Assembly (NCBI GenBank): GCA_902196205.1
Contig: CABIKM010000034.1
Location: 1 to 40,717 of the forward strand
Length of the DNA: 40,717 nucleotides
Reading direction: 5' to 3'
Source: Candidatus Methylomirabilis lanthanidiphila
GTDB lineage: Bacteria > Methylomirabilota > Methylomirabilia > Methylomirabilales > Methylomirabilaceae
The notes beneath the pieces are model-generated. The model was not told the DNA's origin and searched no databases. It saw nothing but the letters and a program-made list of their open reading frames with translations. The translations under genes were made by a program, and so were the position numbers. Below, piece after piece: positions 23,881 through 31,201 of the stretch. Every line of letters begins with the position of its first letter. Position 1 is the stretch's first letter.

Positions 23881-24169
23881 GGGGCAAAGTAGCCTAATGG
23901 CCCGTTCTGCCTTCATGGGGTAAGATGATTTCGGCTATCCGGATTGATTTGCAGAATCAACCGAAAGAATCTCTTACTCATCCGAACTGCAATTCGCCAG
24001 GTTCCCGCCCTTCGAAGATGTTCTACCCTCAGTTGTCGTCTCTGCGACGAGCGGGGATACATGACAGCCTCACCACAAACCATCAGATAGTGATACCTGA
24101 TTTCAGGAGCCTCAAGGCGCAAAGTCTATCTTCGCGTTTACGGCTGAGGTTGAAATAAAAGGAGCAAAA
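23881..24169 (+). other. 289-bp promoter region of the haloperoxidase-like gene
   Basis: There is no credible gene. TTGATT-(5)-AATCAA (23944-23960) is a perfect short inverted repeat of the size of a dimeric-regulator operator. The region is less GC-rich than its surroundings and ends with the good Shine-Dalgarno AAAAGGAGC before ATG 24170. I could not define a convincing -35/-10 pair. Confidence 0.35.
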
Positions 24170-25951
24170 ATGGATACGGAAAAAACGGCAATGAAAGACC
24201 TAGCCGATTCTCAGACTGAGAGAGGGAAGGTAAGCAGAAGACACTTTGTCAAAGGTGCCGCAACGATAGCGGCCGTCGCTGCGGCAATTCCCTTTGAACC
24301 CCTGCTCGGCGGAAAAGGGGCGGTCGCCGAGGCGTCGGTTGTAGACTATGATTCTGAGGACCGCGCCGAGGCCAGCTTCAACTACCGCAAAAGGGCGGCC
24401 CATACGGAGAAGATCAATGTCGGGGTTCAACCGGACAACGGCGATGCATCGAGATTCACAGACTTCAGCGGCAGCTACAGCAAAGCCCTGTTACACGACG
24501 GCCTCGGCGTGCCGAATGCCGCTGCGTGGCTCAGCCTAAGACATGCTCTCATGACCGGCGAGTTCGAAGACTTCGCCAACATCGGTGTGGGAACGCCCGG
24601 CGGCGGGGGCAACTCGAAGTTGAATGGCCCGCAGGTCGCGCTCGCATTTGACTTACAAGGCCTCGACTCACATGCCACCGTCATCCCGCCGGCGCCGAGC
24701 GTCGCCAGTACGCAGACGGCGGCCGAACAGGTCGAGCACTACTGGGCTGCTCTGCTGGCCGACGTGCCGTTCAGCAGATACTTGACGAATTCGCTGGTTG
24801 CTGAGGCTGTGGCCGACATGAACAGTCTGTCATACCTCGGAAGCCCCGCGAATGATCAGTTCTCGTTCCCGGTCACACCGCAGAATCTGTTCCGCGGGCA
24901 GTTCGTCCCTGGCGACGGCAACGTGCAGGGACCTTACGTCTCGCAGTTCATGGTCCAGCCGACATTCTGCGGCGTGCAACCTCTCAGCCAGCGGTATCAA
25001 ACGTTCCTGCCCGTGGGGGGCGGCGGGAGCGCATACATGACCTCGGTCAGCGAATACCAACTGGTCCAAAACGGCGGGGACTCGGGTCGCCAACTGGCCT
25101 TTGACCCGGCATTCCGGTTCGTTAGGAACGGTCGGGACCTTGCCGCATATACCCACGTGGACGTGCTCTATCAAGGGTACTTTACCGCCTTTCTCGTCCT
25201 GACGGGGATAGGCGCATCGCCGAATCCGGGTAACCCCTATATCGGCTCGCTGACGCAAAAAGCCTTCGCCACGCTTGGCGGGCCGGACGCCGCGGGGACG
25301 CTCGCGGAAATGGCCACGCGCGCGCTCAAAGCCGCTTGGCACCACAAATGGATCAAGGACCTGCGGATGCGGCCGGAGGAATATGGGGCCTTAGTGCATG
25401 CGAGACTTACCAATTCCAGCCCATTTCCTCAAGCGGCAGGGGCGCTGCACGGAGACGTCCTGAACTCAGCGGCACTGCCCATCATCTTCTCGACCTATGG
25501 CAGCTACTTGTTGCCACAGGCGTTCCCGGAAGGTTCGCCAACGCACCCATGCTACCCGACGGGTCACGGAACGGTCGGCGGCGCGTGCGTCACGGTGCTG
25601 AAGTTCTTCTTTGACGGCAGTCAGAGGATTAGGCCGCTGCTCAGAGGTACGGGACGGGACGTGGCCGTGCCAAGCACGAATGGTCTCGCACTCCACACGT
25701 ACACGGGCGCGGACAGGGACAATCTGGACCTTAACGGAGAACTGAACAAGCTGGCGTACAACATCTCGTTTGGTCACGGGATTCACGCCGGCATACACTT
25801 CCGCAGTTCAACCTACTGGTCGATTTTGCTGGGCGAGCAGGTTGCGCTCAGCATCCTGCAGGACCGGGCCAGGTCCTATAACGAGCCATTCACAGTCAAC
25901 ATCACCAAGTTCGACGGGACGACGGCAACCATCACCAACCAACAACACTAA
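24170..25951 (+). CDS. Tat-exported vanadium-haloperoxidase-like (PAP2 superfamily) protein
   Basis: 593 aa. The twin-arginine signal SRRHFVKGA (from residue 22) precedes a hydrophobic Ala-rich helix, so the protein is exported folded. The catalytic region matches vanadium-dependent haloperoxidases: KWIKDLRMRPEEYG (about 391-404, the Lys and Arg vanadate ligands), HPCYPTGHG (about 459-467), and AGIH (axial-His region, about 539-542) followed by FRSS. Family members oxidise halides with H2O2, while relatives are acid phosphatases. Two deviations are visible: Ser of the PSGH motif is Thr, and the Arg expected six residues before the axial His is missing (GHGIHAGIH). The length fits the algal/bacterial type. 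Apparently monocistronic and convergent with the genes downstream. Confidence 0.85.
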   Translation: MDTEKTAMKDLADSQTERGKVSRRHFVKGAATIAAVAAAIPFEPLLGGKGAVAEASVVDYDSEDRAEASFNYRKRAAHTEKINVGVQPDNGDASRFTDFSGSYSKALLHDGLGVPNAAAWLSLRHALMTGEFEDFANIGVGTPGGGGNSKLNGPQVALAFDLQGLDSHATVIPPAPSVASTQTAAEQVEHYWAALLADVPFSRYLTNSLVAEAVADMNSLSYLGSPANDQFSFPVTPQNLFRGQFVPGDGNVQGPYVSQFMVQPTFCGVQPLSQRYQTFLPVGGGGSAYMTSVSEYQLVQNGGDSGRQLAFDPAFRFVRNGRDLAAYTHVDVLYQGYFTAFLVLTGIGASPNPGNPYIGSLTQKAFATLGGPDAAGTLAEMATRALKAAWHHKWIKDLRMRPEEYGALVHARLTNSSPFPQAAGALHGDVLNSAALPIIFSTYGSYLLPQAFPEGSPTHPCYPTGHGTVGGACVTVLKFFFDGSQRIRPLLRGTGRDVAVPSTNGLALHTYTGADRDNLDLNGELNKLAYNISFGHGIHAGIHFRSSTYWSILLGEQVALSILQDRARSYNEPFTVNITKFDGTTATITNQQH

Positions 25952-26070
25952 TCAACTGGATGCGCGCACGGCGTCCATTGGGGTTGGTCGTGGAGGTAGC
26001 GGATCCGCCCTGCGCGACTGTGATCACGCGAGTCGAGCAGACCCAGAAGGCCGAGCAGACGTTCCTAGTC

Positions 26071-26088
26071 TGCGAACGTTCGCATTTT
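26071..26088. terminator. short palindrome between convergent genes
   Basis: TGCGAACGTTCGCA is a perfect 14-bp palindrome followed on the + strand by TTTT. It lies 120 bp past the haloperoxidase stop and 60 bp before the 3' end of the minus-strand gene. With a 5-bp stem it would be a weak terminator. The remaining convergent gap contains no gene. Confidence 0.3.
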
Positions 26089-26145
26089 AGTGACCAACCG
26101 TTGATCACCCGCGACGACTTCCGGCACCGTCTGAATGTCATCCGG

Positions 26146-26634
26146 TTACAGTTTGTAGCCGAACTGGCGGAGCAACGCCTTTCGCGCGGCAATGTCGGTT
26201 TCCTGTTCAATCCCCTTTGGCGCCAATCCGTCTACCACTCCCATGATGCCGCGTCCGTTGGCCGTTTCAGCCAGAATGACCTCTACCGGGTTGGCGGTCG
26301 CGCAATAGATGCCGCAGACCTCCGGCACCTGACGGATAACCGGCAGGACGTTGATCGGAAAGCAGTTCCGCAAGAAGATCAGGAAACTGTGGCCGGCCCC
26401 GATGGCGTAGGCAGTGTTGCGCGCCAGCTCCACCAGCTCCTGGTCGGTCCCGCTCCAGCGCACCAGGCACGGCCCTGAGGACTCGCAGAATGCGAGCCCA
26501 AAGGCAATGCCGGGGACAGCCGTCACGAGGGCCTCGTGCAGATCCTCGACGGTCTTGATGAAATGGGCCTGTCCCAAGATCAGGTTGACCGAGTCGGGTT
26601 TCTGGATCGTGACTGAGATGAAGTTGACGGCCAC
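26146..26634 (-). CDS. COG1839/DUF355 'adenosine-specific kinase' family protein
   Basis: 162 aa from a GTG start at 26634, which is preceded by a strong Shine-Dalgarno (GGGAGGAGCT) and gives the family's usual length and N-terminus (VAVNFISVTIQKPDSVNLI). Typical segments: GQAHFIKTVEDLHEAL, GIAFGLAFCESSGPCLVR, ICRN-like LRNCFPINVLPVI, CGIYCATANPVEVI. The family is common in archaea and some bacteria; a structure from Pyrobaculum was annotated as adenosine-specific kinase, but a physiological role is not established. It starts 63 bp after the Cdc48-like stop on the same strand, so the two probably form an operon. Confidence 0.85.
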   Translation of the reverse strand: MAVNFISVTIQKPDSVNLILGQAHFIKTVEDLHEALVTAVPGIAFGLAFCESSGPCLVRWSGTDQELVELARNTAYAIGAGHSFLIFLRNCFPINVLPVIRQVPEVCGIYCATANPVEVILAETANGRGIMGVVDGLAPKGIEQETDIAARKALLRQFGYKL

Positions 26635-26697
26635 AGCTCCTCCCGTAGATTTGCCTTGGTTGTACAACCCATTCCGGTGGTATTCCGGTAATCTCTG

Positions 26698-28983
26698 CTA
26701 CAGGTAGTGGCCGCCGGGGGCGGAGTCGGGCTGTGGGGCGCCTTGGCGCAGGCGTTTGCCGACCTCGGCGTATTCGCGCTCCATCGCCTCGGTGACAGAG
26801 GGAAGTATCTCGGTAAGCGCGGCCAGGAAGTCGGCGTGCGTGACCGTCTTGGCCTCCAGGTCCTTTCGCAGGGCGAGCTGGGCGGCGCGCATGCAGAGAA
26901 GGGCAAGGTCGGCCCCGGTAAAGTGGTCGGTCCTGCGGACAAGGTCCTTCAGATCCACGTCAGGCGCGACGGCCATGCGGCGGGTGTGAACAGCGAGGAT
27001 CTCGGCGCGGGCGGCGGCATCGGGCACCGGAACATACACCAGCGCATCGAAGCGCCCTGGGCGCAGGAGCGCCGGATCAATAAGGTCAGGCCGGTTGGTG
27101 GCTCCCAGAATGACGACGCCGCGCAGCTCCTCCAGACCGTCCAGTTCGGAGAGGAGCTGGTTCACGATCCGCTCGGTCACGTGCGGTTCGCCTGCGGCTG
27201 TCCCGCGTCTCGGCACCAGGGCATCGACCTCGTCGAAGAAGACGATGGCCGGCGCAACCTGGCGGGCTTTGGCGAAGAACTCTCGAATCCGCTGCTCCGA
27301 TTCCCCGTACCACTTGGAGAGCAGGTCGCTCCCTTTGGCCAGCATGAAATTGGCCTTCGCCTCGTTGGCGACGGCCTTGGCCAGCAGCGTCTTTCCGGTC
27401 CCAGGCGGACCATATAGCAGGACCCCTTTTGGCGGCTTGATACCGAGGCGTTCGAAGGCCTGCGGATGGGTCAGCGGCAGTTCCACAGTCTCCCGGAGGG
27501 ACCGTTTCACATCATCCAGGCCGCCGACATCGCTCCAGGTCACCCGAGGCACCTCGATGAACAGCTCCCGAAGGGCCGACGGGCGGATCCGTCGCAGGGC
27601 CTGGTTGAAGTCCTCGTGGGTGACGACCAGGCGCTGCAAGACCTCGGCCGGGAAGGTCTCAAGCCTCAAATCCAGATCCGGGAGGATGCGCCGAAGGGCA
27701 TTCAGGGCAGCCTCGCGGCAGAGGGCCGCCAGGTCCGACCCGACGCATCCATGCGTGAGGTCCGCCACCCAATCCAGATTCACGTCCGGGGCAAGCGGCA
27801 TGGCCCGCGTGTGGATCGTGAGGATCTGGCGGCGCCCATTGCGATCCGGTACCCGCAGTTCAATCTCCCGATCGAAGCGGCCGGGGCGGCGCAGCGCCAG
27901 ATCGATCGCGCCGACGCGGTTCGTAGCCCCAATGACAATGACATTGCCGCGCGGTGTCAGGCCGTCCATTAATGTCAGAAGCTGGGCCACGATCCGCCGT
28001 TCTACCTCGCCCATCACCGCTTCGCGCTTGGGGGCGATGGAGTCGAGCTCATCGATGAAGATGATAGCGGGCGGGTTCTCTTGCCCTTCCTGAAAGATGG
28101 CGCGCAGGCGTTCCTCAGACTCGCCATAGAAACGCCCCATGATCTCGGGCCCATTGATGGTGGCGAAGTGGGCCTTGGCCTCATTGGCCAGGGCCTGGGC
28201 CAGGAGGGTCTTGCCGGTCCCAGGGGGGCCGTGCAGGAGTACGCCCTTAGGCGGCGCGATTCCGAGGCGATCAAACAGTTCCGGATGCTTGAGCGGCAGT
28301 TCGACGACCTCCCGAATTTCACTGATGACCTCGCCCAGCCCGCCGATGTCATCGTAGGTGATATCCGGGAGTCGAGTCTCCTTGGTCTCCACAAACTCCG
28401 GGAGGAGTTCTACCTCTGTTTGGGGACTAATACGCACGATGCCGGATGGGACGGTGCCGGCGACGACCAGGCGCACCTCGCCAAGCCCGATCGCCAGGGA
28501 GCCCAGCAAGCCTCGGAAGAGCTCCTCCGGATACATTCCGGACGGGATCGTCTCCTTCGAACGTGAGGCTGTTCCGACCGAGATCAGATCGCCGCGGACC
28601 ACGGGACGGTAGAGGAGCGCCTGGCGGAGCACTTCGCCGGGGGCGACGGCGCGCAACCCTTTGCGGGCTGGCGCCAGCGTGACCTTCTGCGCCTCTCGCC
28701 ACGCGGCCTTTCGGACCTGCACGTAATCTCCGATGCTCGCATGCGCATTGGTGCGAATCACACCGTCGACCCGGATCACATCGAGACCTTGATCGGCTGA
28801 GCGGGCCGCCGCCACCAGGGCAGCCGTTTCCCGGTCCCCGACGATCGAAACGATCTCGCCTCGCTCCAGCTCCAGGACGGCAAAGGCCGCATCGCTGACG
28901 CGGACGATCCCGCGACCGATGTCTTCCTGGCCCGCTTCGGCCACCTTCAGGCGGATGCCTTCTGCCGATTGATTCTGTTGCAT
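26698..28983 (-). CDS. Cdc48/VAT-type double AAA+ ATPase
   Basis: 761 aa. N-terminal double-psi-barrel-like domain (about 8-100, LKVAEAGQEDIGRGIVRVS) and N-C part (about 105-200), then D1 with Walker A GPPGTGKT (252-259) and IIFIDELD (307-314), and D2 with Walker A (525-532), IVFFDEVDAL and the [11 protein letters not shown]. This is the archaeal VAT/Cdc48 architecture, an unfoldase that feeds proteases or dismantles complexes. It ends HYL, with a penultimate Tyr as in proteasome-docking HbYX tails, though the -3 position is His. ATG 28983 has no obvious Shine-Dalgarno. A promoter candidate lies about 70-95 bp upstream. Such genes are patchy in bacteria. Confidence 0.93.
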   Translation of the reverse strand: MQQNQSAEGIRLKVAEAGQEDIGRGIVRVSDAAFAVLELERGEIVSIVGDRETAALVAAARSADQGLDVIRVDGVIRTNAHASIGDYVQVRKAAWREAQKVTLAPARKGLRAVAPGEVLRQALLYRPVVRGDLISVGTASRSKETIPSGMYPEELFRGLLGSLAIGLGEVRLVVAGTVPSGIVRISPQTEVELLPEFVETKETRLPDITYDDIGGLGEVISEIREVVELPLKHPELFDRLGIAPPKGVLLHGPPGTGKTLLAQALANEAKAHFATINGPEIMGRFYGESEERLRAIFQEGQENPPAIIFIDELDSIAPKREAVMGEVERRIVAQLLTLMDGLTPRGNVIVIGATNRVGAIDLALRRPGRFDREIELRVPDRNGRRQILTIHTRAMPLAPDVNLDWVADLTHGCVGSDLAALCREAALNALRRILPDLDLRLETFPAEVLQRLVVTHEDFNQALRRIRPSALRELFIEVPRVTWSDVGGLDDVKRSLRETVELPLTHPQAFERLGIKPPKGVLLYGPPGTGKTLLAKAVANEAKANFMLAKGSDLLSKWYGESEQRIREFFAKARQVAPAIVFFDEVDALVPRRGTAAGEPHVTERIVNQLLSELDGLEELRGVVILGATNRPDLIDPALLRPGRFDALVYVPVPDAAARAEILAVHTRRMAVAPDVDLKDLVRRTDHFTGADLALLCMRAAQLALRKDLEAKTVTHADFLAALTEILPSVTEAMEREYAEVGKRLRQGAPQPDSAPGGHYL

Positions 28984-29049
28984 CTGACGTTCCGCGTACC
29001 CAGGTCCGATGGACGATTCCAGCCTATGCTCTCTGTGCTGTACGGGCGA

Positions 29050-29078
29050 ACTCTACCAAGGGCAGCAAATCACGTCAA
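29050..29078 (-). promoter_or_regulatory. candidate sigma-70 promoter for the Cdc48-like gene
   Basis: Read on the minus strand: TTGACG (29078-29073), 17-bp spacer, TAGAGT (29055-29050). Five and four matches to consensus. The distance to ATG 28983 implies a leader of about 60 nt. Confidence 0.45.
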
Positions 29079-29152
29079 GGCCAGAGTGCAGAAACATAGC
29101 CGTAGACTCAGTATCAAACAGGTTGGAGTGGAGGAAGCTAAGGGAAGGCCTG

Positions 29153-29349
29153 AAAAAAGCAAAAGCCACAAGGTGTCTAGTGATACATCACCTCCGGGCA
29201 AATGCCGGACACCCCGTGGCTCTCTCGAGGAAGCCTTACTCGGAGCGGGTTTTGGTCTCAGGCTAAGCCCTCTTGCTCTGCAAGCATGTACTTCCTCGTG
29301 CTTGCTCGCAGTTCATTCGGCCATCGCCCGCTCACTAGGGCTTCCTCAC
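29153..29349 (-). ncRNA. predicted structured small RNA with own promoter and terminator
   Basis: On the minus strand, right after a good -10 box, the transcript would start GTGAGGAAGCCC. GAGGAAGCC (29346-29338) can pair with GGCTTCCTC (29235-29227); nested inside are GAGCGGG/CCCGCTC and the hairpin GCAAGCA-(12 nt)-TGCTTGC with AGGA in its loop. The 3' part is a second domain, AGCCACGGGGTGTC (29221-29208) pairing with GACACCTTGTGGCT (29177-29164) around two small hairpins, followed by TTTTGCTTTTTT, an intrinsic terminator. Total about 197 nt. No family (RNase P, tmRNA, SRP, 6S, known riboswitch) could be matched. No protein-coding frame is convincing in the 530-bp gap. Confidence 0.55.
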
Positions 29350-29353
29350 TAAT

Positions 29354-29382
29354 AATATAGTACTGCCTCCCATTACGTGCAA
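29354..29382 (-). promoter_or_regulatory. candidate sigma-70 promoter for the structured RNA
   Basis: Read on the minus strand: TTGCAC (29382-29377), 17-bp spacer, TATATT (29359-29354); the -10 matches five of six. The expected start point is about 29347-29349, exactly at the beginning of the structured region. Confidence 0.5.
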
Positions 29383-29426
29383 GACCCATTCGCTATCCGG
29401 TTGACTGATCAGCCCGTCTTGTCTTC

Positions 29427-29455
29427 TTCACAAGAGCGGCAATGACGGCTATACT
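29427..29455 (+). promoter_or_regulatory. candidate sigma-70 promoter for the USP gene at 29514
   Basis: TTCACA (29427-29432), 17-bp spacer, TATACT (29450-29455): five of six matches in each box. It points away from the structured-RNA promoter, 45 bp distant, and gives the USP mRNA a leader of about 50 nt. Confidence 0.55.
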
Positions 29456-29513
29456 GAGAGCGCCCGCCCGGAAGGTATACCTTGGCAGATGCGATGGAAG
29501 GAGCCGACATATC

Positions 29514-29987
29514 ATGATACCGAGGTATCGGAAACTGCTGGTCACCACAGATTTTTCGCCGCTCGGAAACGCGGCGATCCCCCACGCGTATGCCATATTG
29601 TCGAAACATGGCGGTACTGTTATTCTGTGCCACGTGACAGAGGTACATGGGCCGCCGAACCCGCTCTACGCCCACTACTCTCCATGGAGTGCACTCTCCG
29701 GACCGGAGCGAATAGAGCTTCGGCAGACATTGCTCCGCTCGCTGGAAGCGCTTGTGCCTGAGCAGGCCCGTCAAGAGGGGATCGTGACGACGGAGGTGCG
29801 GGTCGTGGAGACTCCGTTGCTGGTCCACGAAGCGATCTGCCAGGAGGCCGTCGAACTGGACGTGGACCTGATCGTGATGGCGTCCCACGGCCATTCCGGG
29901 GTAGCTCGCTTACTTATGGGTTCGGTGGCCGAGCATGTGCTGCGGGTAGCCGATCGCCCGGTGCTCATTGTCCGTAGTCGGGGTTGA
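29514..29987 (+). CDS. universal stress protein (UspA family, ATP-binding type)
   Basis: 157 aa beginning MIPRYRKLLVTTDFSPLGNA. C-terminal ASHGHSGVARLLMGS contains the G-x2-G-x9-G-S ATP-binding signature, followed by VAEHVLRVADRPVLIV. ATG 29514 lies about 10 nt after GGAAGGAG; the in-frame upstream start at 29442 lies within the promoter-proximal leader and is not favoured. It is the third USP of the window and differs from the one at 9356 by a longer central loop (PPNPLYAHYSPWSALSGPE). Divergent from the structured RNA; followed by a repeat element. Confidence 0.92.
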   Translation: MIPRYRKLLVTTDFSPLGNAAIPHAYAILSKHGGTVILCHVTEVHGPPNPLYAHYSPWSALSGPERIELRQTLLRSLEALVPEQARQEGIVTTEVRVVETPLLVHEAICQEAVELDVDLIVMASHGHSGVARLLMGSVAEHVLRVADRPVLIVRSRG

Positions 29988-30073
29988 CACTTCTTCTGCT
30001 GGTGAATGTGCGATATATCCACGCTTGCGTCGACTCGTGGTAGGAATCTATAATGCGTTGGAACGCAAATTTG

Positions 30074-30184
30074 CCCCTCACCCTGGCCCTCTCCCCCACA
30101 TGGGGGCGAGGGGGAGTAACAAAAACGCCTCTTCGCAAAATCTCCTCTCCCCACATTGGGGGGGAGAGGATGCAGGTGAGGGGG
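30074..30184. repeat. C-rich/G-rich dispersed repeat
   Basis: 111-bp element between the USP and rhodanese genes. It starts CCCCTCACCCTGGCCCTCTC and ends with a GGGGGGGAGAGGATGCAGGTGAGGGGG-type end; each half also folds locally (CCCCCACATGGGGG; CCCCACATTGGGG). Same family as 14843-15017 without the internal duplication, and 11839-11878 is a short version. Confidence 0.8.
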
Positions 30185-30263
30185 CGCGTAAGACGTTGAT
30201 TAGTAGACCCAGGAACGTATCGGACTATCGTTTACCCACGGCGTCCGGGAGAAGAGGAACGGG

Positions 30264-31151
30264 ATGAAACGGATGATGATGATAGCCGCAATGGGGGCAG
30301 TGACGCTACTCGCAGCGACTCAGGGGTCGGCCTTGGCCGCCGGCTACGCCAATCCGCAGTTGTTGGTCGACACCCAGTGGCTGAGCCAGCATCTGAACGA
30401 CCGGGATCTGCGGATCATCGACATGCGCAACAGCGCCGAGGAGTATGCGGCCGGACATATTCCGGGTGCGATCTACCTTTCGGTCAATCAGATACGTCTG
30501 GTGCTGAGAGAGTCGGGTTTTGCTATGCCTCCCGATTATGAGATCGAGGAGCGGCTGGGACAGCTCGGGATCAACAAGGAGACGATGGTTGTTGCGTATG
30601 ATGACCAGGGGGGCCTCAACGCATCACGCCTGTTCTTTAGCCTCGAATATGCCGGTCACCAAAGGGCAGCGCTGTTGAACGGAGGCATCGGGAAGTGGAG
30701 ATCTGAAGAGCGGCCCCTCTCGAAAATCGTACCGCAGGTGAGCAGGACGATCTATCGCATCGATTCCGAGACGCAGCGTGTTGCGTCGGCAGGCTGGATT
30801 GTCGCGAACCTGGGACGGTCGAATGTCGCCCTGGTGGATGCCAGGTCGCCTGCCGAGTTTCGCGGCGAGGATCTGCGAGCCAAGCGGGGAGGCCACATCC
30901 CGGGCGCCGTCAATATCGAATGGACGCACAACCTGGCCGGCGACAAGACATTCAAATCGGCCGATGAACTGTCGGCTCTGTATGAGCGGGCAGGGGTGAC
31001 AAAGGACAAGACCGTTGTCAGCTACTGCCAGACGATGCATCGCGGAGCCGTCACGTACTTTACGCTTCGGCTGCTGGGCTATACGGACGTTCGAGGGTAC
31101 GATCGCTCCTGGAGCGAGTGGGGTAACGATCCTACGCTGCCGATCGAGTGA
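30264..31151 (+). CDS. exported two-domain rhodanese (thiosulfate sulfurtransferase)
   Basis: 295 aa. Sec signal peptide (MKRMMMIAAMGAVTLLAATQ ... ALAA, cleavage about residue 26) indicates a periplasmic enzyme. Two rhodanese domains: about 30-155, inactive because the catalytic loop position reads AYDDQGG instead of Cys, and about 170-292, active with C255 in YCQTMHRG. DARSPAEF, GHIPGAVNIEW and RSWSEWGN are typical of thiosulfate:acceptor sulfurtransferases. The probable reaction transfers sulfane sulfur from thiosulfate to cyanide or a thiol. RBS GAAGAGGAACGGG. Confidence 0.9.
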   Translation: MKRMMMIAAMGAVTLLAATQGSALAAGYANPQLLVDTQWLSQHLNDRDLRIIDMRNSAEEYAAGHIPGAIYLSVNQIRLVLRESGFAMPPDYEIEERLGQLGINKETMVVAYDDQGGLNASRLFFSLEYAGHQRAALLNGGIGKWRSEERPLSKIVPQVSRTIYRIDSETQRVASAGWIVANLGRSNVALVDARSPAEFRGEDLRAKRGGHIPGAVNIEWTHNLAGDKTFKSADELSALYERAGVTKDKTVVSYCQTMHRGAVTYFTLRLLGYTDVRGYDRSWSEWGNDPTLPIE

Positions 31152-31201
31152 TGAGTGTATCGTAACGATCAGAGACGTTAGCTGGTGGCGCGAGGAGAGC
31201 G

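Noticed and set aside
23925-24158. 77-codon + frame upstream of the haloperoxidase gene
   Set aside because: No Shine-Dalgarno and no protein-like pattern; it covers the probable promoter/operator region.
29153-29349. Assignment of the structured RNA to RNase P, tmRNA, SRP, 6S or a c-di-GMP/Moco riboswitch
   Set aside because: None of the conserved core sequences I know for these families could be found; only general features (promoter, helices, terminator) are supported.
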